Origin: Nitrososphaerota archaeon
GTDB lineage: Archaea > Thermoproteota > Nitrososphaeria > Nitrososphaerales > Nitrosopumilaceae
Direction: 5' to 3'
Length of the DNA: 6,499 bases
NCBI GenBank assembly: GCA_016126025.1
Contig: JAEFDA010000097.1
Coordinates: 1 to 6,499, forward strand
In this document: piece after piece, positions 1 through 5,585 of the stretch
Layout: the number at the start of each line of letters is the position of its first letter
Position numbering within the stretch: the first letter of the stretch is position 1
Position numbers and translations under genes: made by a program
The notes under the pieces: model-generated
Told to the model about the DNA's origin: nothing
Seen by the model: only the letters and a program-made list of their open reading frames with translations
Database searches by the model: none

Positions 1-1
1 C

Positions 2-112
2 CTCAGCCCCATCGAGGGCATCAGCCAAGAAGAGTTCGAGTCCGGCGCCACCTATCTGGGCAAGATGAGAGAGAACCTGGCAGTTCTCAGGACGGCGCTG
101 GCGTGCCAGTGA
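2..112 (+). CDS. ZnuA-like metal ABC transporter substrate-binding protein, C-terminal end (partial)
   Basis: The reading frame enters from outside the window and ends at TGA 110-112, giving 36 C-terminal residues that begin LSPIEG and end RTALACQ. By eye 19 of 36 residues match the C-terminus of the complete ZnuA at 1036-2310, including LSP, ESG, TY, MRENL and TAL, and the penultimate-region Cys is kept. That makes it a paralogous cluster 9 (zinc/manganese) binding protein, whose C-terminal lobe helps close the metal site outside the membrane. No ABC ATPase or permease follows it on the plus strand; the next gene is the oppositely oriented NikR-like regulator. The same 37 codons recur, inverted, at 6389-6499. 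Whether the upstream part is an intact gene cannot be seen. Confidence 0.85.
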   Translation, partial: LSPIEGISQEEFESGATYLGKMRENLAVLRTALACQ

Positions 113-124
113 GCCGGCCCGCAG
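2..124 (+). repeat. Left arm of 123-bp near-perfect inverted repeat
   Basis: Bases 2-124 match the reverse complement of 6377-6499 with two differences, at 70 (a versus g) and 82 (a versus g). The match covers the 3' end of the znuA-like gene and 12 bp past its stop codon, then breaks sharply at 125. It runs to the window edge, so the true length is unknown and probably greater. The arms bracket about 6.25 kb. Confidence 0.95.
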
Positions 125-160
125 CACGGATCCGCTACCCTACGTCCGGTGCATCCGTGC
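124..160 (+). other. Hairpin just downstream of the left znuA-like gene
   Basis: GCACGGAT at 124-131 pairs perfectly with ATCCGTGC at 153-160, an 8-bp stem with a 21-base loop, starting 11 bases after the stop codon. The stem begins exactly where the 123-bp inverted repeat ends, and the right-hand copy has no counterpart. It could be a 3'-end or processing structure, but there is no T-run after it, so it is not a convincing archaeal terminator. The rest of 113-342 holds short GC-rich palindromes such as TAGGCCTA (172-179) and TGGCC/GGCCA (266-282) but no gene I can support. Confidence 0.4.
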
Positions 161-185
161 AGTCTATGATATAGGCCTAGACACA

Positions 186-320
186 ATGGCACTCAGCGGG
201 GCCGACAAGACCGCCACCAAAAGAGGGCTACTTGGGCAGGATGTCCGCATGGCCGCGCCTCAGACTGGCCGACCGCCGGCCACGGCCCGCATTGTAGAAC
301 TGCAAGATACAACCATATGA
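186..320 (+). CDS. Possible 44-aa small ORF (doubtful)
   Basis: An ATG at 186 opens a 44-codon frame ending at TGA 318-320, too short for usual gene callers. It starts MALSGADKTA and is basic and low in hydrophobic residues. There is no clear ribosome binding site; an AT-rich patch near 166-173 is only about 15 bp upstream, too close for a normal leaderless promoter. I recognise no family, and third-position GC gives no strong coding signal. It is listed because it fills most of the spacer between the left znuA end and the regulator gene. Chance is the more likely explanation. Confidence 0.12.
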   Translation: MALSGADKTATKRGLLGQDVRMAAPQTGRPPATARIVELQDTTI

Positions 321-342
321 TATTGGCTCCACAGACTCGCCG

Positions 343-717
343 CTACAGCACTACCAGCTTTACGTTGTCCATCTTCCTATTTGCTATAAAACCGTTGGTT
401 ATGGCCCTGATGCCGTCGCCAGGCCCCTCCAGTACAAACACATCCACACATCTTGTGGCGTCTATCTTGTTGTGCATGTGGGTCCTGATCAGATCTTCGT
501 AGTCGCTCTTGATGCCCGCCACCTCACGGTCGTGCTGGTCCTTGTGTGTCACCATGAGAACGGCGCTGTTCCTCTCGCCCAGCTGCTGCTTTTGCTCTTG
601 GGAGACATGCCTTATGCCCGCCCTGACCACCTCGGAGCGACCCGTCCCCATGCTCTTTTGCAGGCGATCCAGATCCTCAACCAAATCCTCGGGCATAGAT
701 ATTGATATTATGGCCAC
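343..717 (-). CDS. NikR-like ribbon-helix-helix metal-responsive transcriptional regulator
   Basis: A 124-aa protein. Residues 1-40 form a ribbon-helix-helix DNA-binding domain: a strand MAIISISMPE, then helix DLVEDLDRLQ, a turn with GRSEVVRAGI and a second helix. Residues 50-124 resemble the ACT-like metal-binding and tetramerisation domain of NikR (AVLMVTHKD, then THMH, RC, VFVLEGPGDG). Compared with E. coli NikR, the His-x-His pair (H80, H82) and the Cys (C90) are present, but the equivalent of His76 falls on a non-His residue and the HxH-to-Cys spacing is 8 rather than 6, so the metal site is altered. The GTG start at 717 is chosen because it preserves the DNA-contacting strand and lies 25 bp from a good box A. 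It is read divergently from znuABC, the usual place for a local regulator. Zinc or manganese is as likely a ligand as nickel. Confidence 0.85.
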   Translation of the reverse strand: MAIISISMPEDLVEDLDRLQKSMGTGRSEVVRAGIRHVSQEQKQQLGERNSAVLMVTHKDQHDREVAGIKSDYEDLIRTHMHNKIDATRCVDVFVLEGPGDGIRAITNGFIANRKMDNVKLVVL

Positions 718-738
718 GCGTTGGATATCGGGGACGGT

Positions 739-746
739 TATTTAAA
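739..746 (-). promoter_or_regulatory. Box A (TATA) promoter of the NikR-like gene
   Basis: On the minus strand this reads TTTAAATA, the archaeal TATA consensus, centred about 25 bp upstream of the GTG at 717. That spacing puts the transcription start at or next to the start codon, so the mRNA is probably leaderless and needs no Shine-Dalgarno sequence. Confidence 0.7.
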
Positions 747-801
747 ATAGTGTAGCGCGCCCGCCCCGCGAGCATTCAACTCCATACGATTTGGGGGATT
801 C

Positions 802-823
802 AGTGTATGCGTTTAGGCTCAGC
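802..823 (+). repeat. Left arm of 22-bp imperfect inverted repeat
   Basis: Pairs with 969-990 at 19 of 22 positions (mismatches at 803, 808 and 812). The core, TTAGGCTCAGC at 813-823, is a perfect 11-bp match to GCTGAGCCTAA at 969-979. The two arms enclose 145 bp. No clear target-site duplication flanks the pair. Confidence 0.7.
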
Positions 824-855
824 ACGGGCATCTTCTGGATTTCATTGGCTTGTTT

Positions 856-902
856 GGTATGATCCATGTGGTTTGGCGCACATCATGCGGCCAGATCATA
901 CC
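856..902 (+). repeat. Inner hairpin, 9-bp perfect stem
   Basis: GGTATGATC at 856-864 is the exact reverse complement of GATCATACC at 894-902. Inside the loop, ATGTG (866-870) can pair with CACAT (879-883). The hairpin lies within the larger inverted repeat at 802-990. It could be part of a folded RNA or a dimeric operator for the neighbouring ribbon-helix-helix regulator, whose family binds widely spaced inverted half-sites. Confidence 0.6.
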
Positions 903-968
903 TGTTATGTTGCAAAAGCTGCCAGCTCAATACCGCAAAACCATATCTTGCATATTTTCTGGCGTCAC

Positions 969-990
969 GCTGAGCCTAATCGCGTACAAT
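969..990 (-). repeat. Right arm of 22-bp imperfect inverted repeat
   Basis: Reverse complement partner of 802-823. It ends about 14 bp before the znuA box A, so a protein bound here would sit next to the znuA promoter. Confidence 0.7.
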
Positions 991-1003
991 TTAGTTTTAG
1001 TTA

Positions 1004-1014
1004 ATAATAAATAA
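1004..1014 (+). promoter_or_regulatory. Box A (TATA)-like promoter of znuA
   Basis: The AT-only stretch ATAATAAATAA is centred about 27 bp upstream of the znuA ATG at 1036, which fits a leaderless or near-leaderless transcript. TAATAA (1005-1010) and TTATTA (1022-1027) form an inverted pair spanning box A and the predicted start site, a plausible repressor position, though such AT-rich symmetry is weak evidence. Confidence 0.55.
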
Positions 1015-1035
1015 TAGAGACTTATTAGAGCATAT

Positions 1036-2310
1036 ATGAAGGTGGCGCTCCTGCTGCCGGCTATACTGCTGGTGGTTGCGGCATACGACGCAGTCGCCCA
1101 AGACTCCCCCGACACGTCCGACGGCCTGAACATACAGGCGTCGTTCTACCCGTACTACGAGTTTACCAGGGCGGTGGCATCGGAGAACGACACGGTGGTG
1201 CAGTTCCTGCCCGCCGGCGTGGCGGCGCACGACTGGGAGCCCAGCATATCTCGTGTGCAGTCGCTCGTGGAATCAGACGTCTTCGTATACAACGGGCTGG
1301 GCTTTGAGGGGTACCTAGAGAGGCTGACCGAGTCAGATGATCTGGCCCACGTGACATTCGTGAAGGCGACCAACGGGCTGGCTCTGATATCGACCGTTCC
1401 CATAGACGACACCGCACTGGCTATACTGGAGGAGTACGAGAATGGTATGAGGGACGAGACGCAGACCGCCGACGCCATCGCATCCTCACTGAACGGCGAG
1501 GAGGCCCGCGCCGTTCTGGAGGGGTACCGGGATGGGACCGCCACCATACTGGAGACCATACACCTCATAGATGCCATATATAGCGGAGGGTACGAGTATA
1601 CCGTCCTGCCGGAGGTGCGCGCCATACTGCAGAGTATACAGGACGGCGACATTACGTACGCCCAAGGCCTCGAGGAGATGCACGGCATGCTGTCGACCCC
1701 CGAGGATGACGGGCACGGACACGGACATTCCCACGGGCACTCCCACGGTGAAGAGGACGCCGGCGATGACGGGCACGACCACGGGATAGTCGATCCCCAC
1801 GTCTGGCTGGATCCGGTCTTGGCCATACAGCAGGTGTACAACATACGGGACGGCCTGGCATCGGCCAATCCGGCAGGCGCCGAGGTATACCGCGCCAACG
1901 CCGAATCGTTCGCCGCGCAGCTGGAGGAGCTGCACCGCGACTACTCTGGGGGGCTCTCTGACTGCGCACAGGACACCATAGTCACCACCCACCAGGCATT
2001 CGGGTATTTGGTGGAGCGGTACGGCATAAAGGTGGAGACGCTGAGCGGCATAGCCCCCGAGGCGATCTCTGCCGTCGACGTCGTGGATTTGGTGGAGTTC
2101 ATGCGCGACAATGACATAGGGTACGTGCTGGCCGAGGATATAGTCGACACCCGGGTCGTAAACGTGCTGGCCGAGGAGACCGGCGCCCAGGTCCTGACGC
2201 TCAGCCCCTTGGAGAGCGCCACCGCATCCCAGCTGGAGTCGGGGGTCACATACATGGACAGGATGCGGGAGAACCTTACCATCTTGGAGACGGCGCTGTC
2301 TTGCGGCTGA
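1036..2310 (+). CDS. znuA: ZnuA-type zinc/manganese ABC transporter substrate-binding protein with helical insertion
   Basis: A 424-aa extracytoplasmic receptor that captures a divalent metal, most likely Zn2+, and hands it to the ZnuB permease. Residues 1-21 are a signal peptide with an AVA cleavage site before Q22; there is no lipobox Cys. The N-lobe starts at NIQASFYPYYEF. Likely metal ligands are H65 (AAHDWEPS), H255 (DPHVWLDP), H319 (TTHQAF) and an acidic residue near E367/D368. A His/Asp-rich loop, typical of zinc-specific members, spans about 225-250. The only cysteines, C310 and C423, could form the C-lobe disulphide seen in ZnuA. Oddly, residues about 124-222 are a helical insertion ahead of the His loop, with three A-x-A-[IV]-L-like units, making the protein roughly 100 residues longer than usual. 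It is first in an operon with znuC and znuB and divergent from the NikR-like regulator. Metal specificity is inferred. Confidence 0.93.
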   Translation: MKVALLLPAILLVVAAYDAVAQDSPDTSDGLNIQASFYPYYEFTRAVASENDTVVQFLPAGVAAHDWEPSISRVQSLVESDVFVYNGLGFEGYLERLTESDDLAHVTFVKATNGLALISTVPIDDTALAILEEYENGMRDETQTADAIASSLNGEEARAVLEGYRDGTATILETIHLIDAIYSGGYEYTVLPEVRAILQSIQDGDITYAQGLEEMHGMLSTPEDDGHGHGHSHGHSHGEEDAGDDGHDHGIVDPHVWLDPVLAIQQVYNIRDGLASANPAGAEVYRANAESFAAQLEELHRDYSGGLSDCAQDTIVTTHQAFGYLVERYGIKVETLSGIAPEAISAVDVVDLVEFMRDNDIGYVLAEDIVDTRVVNVLAEETGAQVLTLSPLESATASQLESGVTYMDRMRENLTILETALSCG

Positions 2311-2353
2311 GTCGCCCGCGGACGCACCGTCCCGTAGTATCTGGCGCCCCCCC

Positions 2354-2361
2354 GGAGGAGG
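2354..2361 (+). promoter_or_regulatory. Strong Shine-Dalgarno site for znuC
   Basis: GGAGGAGG ends 7 bases before the TTG at 2369 and complements the archaeal 16S rRNA 3' end. It fixes TTG as the start and shows that this internal operon gene, unlike the promoter-proximal ones, uses leadered initiation. Confidence 0.75.
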
Positions 2362-2368
2362 CATACCG

Positions 2369-3238
2369 TTGCTGACCCCCATAGTGGACGTGGAGAACCT
2401 GACGGTTCAATTCGGCGACAATGTCGTGGTGGACAACGTCAGCGTGTCGGTAGGCAGGGGCGAGATCCTGGGCGTGTTGGGCCCCAACGGGGCCGGCAAG
2501 TCCTGCATGCTCAGGGCCATGCTGGGGCTGCTGCCGTACCGGGGCCGCGTCTCGTTCTTCGGCACCGGCCCGGAGGATAAAAAGCACATACTCCCCCTAG
2601 TGGGGTACGTGCCCCAAAAGATAGACCACGAGCCCCTCTTCCCGGCGACCGTCCACGACATAGTATCCATGGGAGTGGTAACGCGGCAGAGGCGGGTGCA
2701 GGGGCTGGCCCTGCTGGAGAGGAGCGGACTGGACTGGCGGAATACCGGAGAACCGCACACCGAACGCGAGATGGTGGAGAGCAGAAGCGAGGACTGTCAA
2801 ACATGCCTTCCATGCGAGGACCCGCACACCGAACGCGAGATGGTGGAGAGCGCCTTGGAGACGGTGGGTCTGTCACCCATAAGGGACCGCCGCATAGGAG
2901 AGCTCTCCGGTGGGCAGCGGCAGCGGGTATTCATCGCTCAGTCGCTGGTAAGGGACCCCCTGCTTATGATCATGGACGAGCCAGTGAGCAATATGGACGT
3001 GGAGTCCCAGTCGTTGGTCTACTCGGCGATACGGCAGGCTGCCCGAAAACATAAGGTCACCGTGATTATATCCATGCACGACTTGGACACTCTCCGGGAG
3101 CATACCAACGCCGTGATGTTCCTCAACCGGTCGCTGATATACCACGGCGATACAGATGCCTTCTTTGCCGACAGGGACCGCGTCAAGATGTACACGGAGG
3201 CGTCCATGCACGCCGGTGGGCACACCCACGGTGTGTGA
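2369..3238 (+). CDS. znuC: ZnuC-type metal ABC transporter ATP-binding protein with 23-residue duplicated insertion
   Basis: A 289-aa cytoplasmic ATPase that powers the ZnuB permease. All core motifs are visible: Walker A GPNGAGKS (38-45), Q-loop Q83 in GYVPQK, signature LSGGQRQR (179-186), Walker B with catalytic E204 in LLMIMDEP, D-loop SNMD, and H-loop H237 in SMHD. The family is usually about 250 residues. The excess lies mostly in the helical subdomain, where PHTEREMVES occurs twice (129-138 and 152-161), encoded by an exact 30-bp direct repeat 69 bp apart. Residues 139-151 between the copies contain CQTCLPC, three cysteines in CxxCxxC spacing. Removing one 69-bp unit restores an uninterrupted, more typical sequence in frame. 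The C-terminal tail has H281, H285 and H287 (GGHTHGV). It starts 58 bp after znuA and ends 3 bp before znuB. Confidence 0.93.
   Translation: MLTPIVDVENLTVQFGDNVVVDNVSVSVGRGEILGVLGPNGAGKSCMLRAMLGLLPYRGRVSFFGTGPEDKKHILPLVGYVPQKIDHEPLFPATVHDIVSMGVVTRQRRVQGLALLERSGLDWRNTGEPHTEREMVESRSEDCQTCLPCEDPHTEREMVESALETVGLSPIRDRRIGELSGGQRQRVFIAQSLVRDPLLMIMDEPVSNMDVESQSLVYSAIRQAARKHKVTVIISMHDLDTLREHTNAVMFLNRSLIYHGDTDAFFADRDRVKMYTEASMHAGGHTHGV
2753..2782 (+). repeat. 30-bp direct repeat, copy 1 (inside znuC)
   Basis: Identical base for base to 2822-2851; the offset of 69 bp is 23 codons, so the repeat is in frame and encodes PHTEREMVES. Only these 30 bp of the 69-bp period are clearly repeated; the 39 bp between copies has no convincing match on either side. 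Confidence 0.95.
2822..2851 (+). repeat. 30-bp direct repeat, copy 2 (inside znuC)
   Basis: Second identical copy. It runs directly into ALETVGL, the helix that normally precedes the ABC signature, so copy 2 is in the canonical position at its 3' side while copy 1 is canonical at its 5' side. GCGAGGAC also occurs twice in the spacer (2787-2794 and 2814-2821). Confidence 0.95.
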
Positions 3239-3241
3239 CAC

Positions 3242-4099
3242 ATGGTACTGGAGATACTGGAGTACGGGTTCATACAGCGGGCGCTGGTCTCCGGCGTGGC
3301 CATATCGGCCATATGCTCGTTCGTGGGGGCCTTTCTGGTCATGCGTCGGCTGGCCCTGTTCGGAGATGGCATTGCTCACGTGGCGTTTGGCGGCATAGCC
3401 GTCGGCATGTTCGCCGGGTTATACCCCGTATGGACCGCTCTGGGAGTGGCGGTATTGGGCAGCATCGGACTGGAAAAGCTGCGCAAGAGTACCAGCATCC
3501 CTGGCGAGGTGGCCGTTGCCGTGACGCTGGTCACGGGTCTCTCAGTGGGTATAATAATAATCAGTATAAGCGGCGGTTTTACGGTCGATCTCTTCAGCTT
3601 CCTGTTCGGAAGCATAGTCTTGGTAAGCACCGAGGACATGACGATTATACTGAGCATTAGCGGGGCGGTGTTGGCGTTGCTCTGCATACTGTACCGCCGC
3701 CTTCTCTTCGTAACCTTCAACGAGGAGCTGGCCCGCATATCCGGCATACACACCACGGCCCTAAACTACATCTTTGTGGCGGTGGCCGCCGTCACGGTGG
3801 TGACGGCGATGAGACTGACCGGAATACTGCTGATTACGGCTCTCATAGTGCTGCCCACCATAACGGCAAGCAAGTTTGGCCGGGGATTCAAGGCCACCAT
3901 ACTGATATCGACGGCAATATCGGCATCTTCGGTTGTCTGCGGCATATTCGCCTCGTATGGGCTGGACTGGACCCCGTCGGGCACCATAGTCATACTCTTG
4001 GTGGTGTGTCTGGTGACGGTACATCTGGTGTTTGCGGCGCGTGACCGCTGGCTCCGGGTAGGCAGCCGGATCAGCACCCGGGGACAGGCCGCCGGGTAG
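3242..4099 (+). CDS. znuB: ZnuB-type zinc/manganese ABC transporter permease
   Basis: A 285-aa integral membrane protein of the ABC-3 permease family, forming the dimeric channel for the metal delivered by ZnuA. Hydrophobic segments lie at about 15-35, 43-60, 63-77, 88-109, 117-129, 132-150, 172-190, 193-209, 217-238 and 246-266. Family hallmarks include RRLALFGDGIAHVAFGG (35-51), FLFGS (120-124), NEELARISGI (160-169), which is in the usual place for the cytoplasmic contact with the ATPase, and ILLITALIVLPTITAS (195-210). Length is normal. The ATG at 3242 is 3 bp past the znuC stop, with a GGTG element about 8 bases upstream. The C-terminal tail after about 266 is basic and cytoplasmic; its coding end overlaps a 15-bp direct repeat that contains the stop codon. 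Confidence 0.93.
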   Translation: MVLEILEYGFIQRALVSGVAISAICSFVGAFLVMRRLALFGDGIAHVAFGGIAVGMFAGLYPVWTALGVAVLGSIGLEKLRKSTSIPGEVAVAVTLVTGLSVGIIIISISGGFTVDLFSFLFGSIVLVSTEDMTIILSISGAVLALLCILYRRLLFVTFNEELARISGIHTTALNYIFVAVAAVTVVTAMRLTGILLITALIVLPTITASKFGRGFKATILISTAISASSVVCGIFASYGLDWTPSGTIVILLVVCLVTVHLVFAARDRWLRVGSRISTRGQAAG

Positions 4100-4106
4100 G
4101 CAGCCG
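4054..4106 (+). repeat. 15-bp direct repeat across the znuB stop codon
   Basis: CCGGGTAGGCAGCCG occurs at 4054-4068 and again at 4092-4106, offset 38 bp. The first copy is read as part of RVGSR; the second, in another frame, supplies the TAG stop at 4097-4099. A deletion between copies would shift the frame and change the tail of the permease. Confidence 0.85.
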
Positions 4107-4247
4107 CCCCAAGCCCCCAGTCCCGGATGGCGGCTCCCGGCGGACGCCCTCCCGACAAGAGGCACGTCTGAGTCCCTCCACATTTGGTGTTGCTGCATAG
4201 ATCCTGAAGACGCTGTAGAGGGGGTCAATTACACATCCTGCCAGCAA
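4100..4247. other. Convergent intergenic spacer between znuB and the UbiD-family gene
   Basis: This 148-bp gap lies between two stop codons facing each other. I see no oligo-T tract on either strand, which would mark an archaeal terminator. GTTGCTG (4189-4195) and CAGCAAC (4242-4248) form a weak 7-bp inverted pair with a long loop. No gene is supported here. Confidence 0.5.
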
Positions 4248-5585
4248 CTACACCGATGTGGCGTATTCGCCCAAGTGCACGGACTCCATGCCCGGTATGC
4301 GGGCAATCTCGAACCCCTCCGGCCTCTTGTCCAGCGGGATGGTGGCGTCGATTCCTATCTTGGCTGTCCTCAGGTTCTTCTGGTCGCTGGAGGGGTCCAG
4401 GCTGGAGCCCCTTACGTCTCGCTGTATCATGATGTCCCGGTCGGCCTGGAAGCGGGTAGCCAGGGCGTACTCCACCGAGGCAGCATCGTCGGGGTCAATG
4501 TCCTCGTCCACCACCACCACCATCTTCAGGGAGCGATGCGCCTCAAACGTCCGGCGTATTATGTCCTGCACGTCGGTGCCCTCCTCTTTTCGTACCCGTA
4601 CCACCGCGTGCAGCCAGTTGCATCCGCCCCGGCTCAGAGAGGCCGAGATCGCCGGCGCCGCGCCCCTCAACAAACCGTTTATCTTGGACTCGACGGGCAT
4701 GCCCATCAGCAGCCTGTGCTCCCCGTATCCGGGCAGTATGTCGTGGTATATGGGCTCGTCACGGTGGTACAGCCGCTCCAGCTGGAAGACGGGCTGCTCT
4801 CGCCGGTAGTCGTACGTCTGCAGCATCTCCACCATCCACTCCTCGTATGTTGTATCGTGCAGTATGCGCCCCTCCATGACGATCTCGGCGGAGGCCGGGA
4901 CGCTCAGCCCCGACCACTCCAGCGTGGCCATCTCTAGGCCGCCGCCCAGCAGGGCGCCGGCCACGCCCATCTCCTCCTCGCCCCACCCGGCCTGGTAGGC
5001 CCCCGCTATGAGCACGGCCGGGTGCACCCCCACCACCACGGCCACCCTCAGGTCCTCGCCGTGTTCGGCGGCGTGCGTGAAGCACCGGTGCAGGTGCCTA
5101 CCCTCCACCATGCGGATGGTGAGCCGCCCCTCGTCTAGGGGCATCATCCTGTGGAACGAGGTGTTCTGCCGCCCGGTCTCTGGGTTGGACGCAAAGACGA
5201 CCGAGGAGGCGATGAACGGCCCCGGCTCCTTCTCAAAGTGCGTCGCTATGGGCATGTCGCCCAGAACGGACGACGTATTCTGAGCGAAGGCGGCCGGGGC
5301 GGTGCGGTGTTCGGCCCGCGCCCCGTCTATGGCCTCCAGCATGGTATCATGTATGGAGTCGGGCACGGTGCCCAGCGCCAAGGCGAACCGCTCCCGCGTT
5401 CCCACCAGGTTGGTCGCCATCCGGTACGAGCTGCCCTCTATATCCTCGAACAGCAGGGCTGGGCCCCCCTCGGCCCGGGCAGTCACCGCCGCCGCCTCGT
5501 ACCTGGCCGAGACGGTGCGGCGCACCCTGGCCAGCCCGCCGCCTGCCTCCACCGCTTCCAGATACTCCCGGATCCCCGGAGTCAC
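4248..5585 (-). CDS. UbiD-family decarboxylase, probably anhydromevalonate phosphate decarboxylase
   Basis: A 445-aa protein of the prenylated-FMN-dependent UbiD family. Recognisable segments are the N-terminal GIREYLEAVE, substrate/flavin region NPETGRQNTSFHRMMPL (134-150), VGVHPAVLIA (186-195), the core VPASAEIVMEG (229-239), an acid pair E248/E253 with the same spacing as the catalytic EGPFGE glutamates of classic UbiD/Fdc, and DEDIDPDD (360-367). The EEWMVEMLQTYD version of the acid motif is the archaeal type. In archaea such a protein decarboxylates trans-anhydromevalonate 5-phosphate in the modified mevalonate pathway to isoprenoids; that assignment is from family knowledge and lineage, not a diagnostic residue. 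The GTG at 5585 is chosen over an ATG at 5855 because the upstream gene's stop overlaps it as GTGA and the family N-terminus starts here. The prFMN synthase UbiX is not in the window. Confidence 0.9.
   Translation of the reverse strand: MTPGIREYLEAVEAGGGLARVRRTVSARYEAAAVTARAEGGPALLFEDIEGSSYRMATNLVGTRERFALALGTVPDSIHDTMLEAIDGARAEHRTAPAAFAQNTSSVLGDMPIATHFEKEPGPFIASSVVFASNPETGRQNTSFHRMMPLDEGRLTIRMVEGRHLHRCFTHAAEHGEDLRVAVVVGVHPAVLIAGAYQAGWGEEEMGVAGALLGGGLEMATLEWSGLSVPASAEIVMEGRILHDTTYEEWMVEMLQTYDYRREQPVFQLERLYHRDEPIYHDILPGYGEHRLLMGMPVESKINGLLRGAAPAISASLSRGGCNWLHAVVRVRKEEGTDVQDIIRRTFEAHRSLKMVVVVDEDIDPDDAASVEYALATRFQADRDIMIQRDVRGSSLDPSSDQKNLRTAKIGIDATIPLDKRPEGFEIARIPGMESVHLGEYATSV

Larger units (their letters stand above)
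718..1035. other. 318-bp divergent intergenic region between regulator and znuA
   Basis: This gap separates the start codons of the NikR-like gene and znuA. It contains a box A for each gene at its two ends. Between them lies a nested inverted-repeat structure: outer 22-bp arms (802-823 with 969-990), an inner 9-bp stem (856-864 with 894-902), a 5-bp stem inside that (866-870 with 879-883), and an 11-bp palindrome at 917-927. The region is more AT-rich than the flanking genes. A 65-codon plus-strand frame (807-1004) spans it but looks non-coding. The space suits operator sites, a small structured RNA, or a short insertion with terminal inverted repeats. Confidence 0.6.

Noticed and set aside
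31..48. GTTCGAGTCC resembling a tRNA T-loop
   Set aside because: It lies inside the znuA-like coding frame and no acceptor, D or anticodon stems can be found around it.
807..1004. 65-aa plus-strand ORF in the regulator-znuA gap
   Set aside because: It spans the inverted-repeat region, ends inside the znuA promoter zone, has no ribosome site and shows no recognisable domain or coding-like composition.
1486..2382. 298-aa minus-strand ORF opposite znuA
   Set aside because: It is antisense to a well-supported gene with motif evidence; long antisense frames are common in GC-rich genes and the translation has no family features.
4189..4248. Inverted pair GTTGCTG/CAGCAAC as a bidirectional terminator
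   Set aside because: The stem is only 7 bp with a 46-base loop and no T-tract on either strand.
4275..4937. 220-aa plus-strand ORF opposite the UbiD-family gene, and a similar one at 5151-5747
   Set aside because: Both mirror a clear UbiD-family protein or the adjoining PAC-like gene and have low-complexity, motif-free translations.
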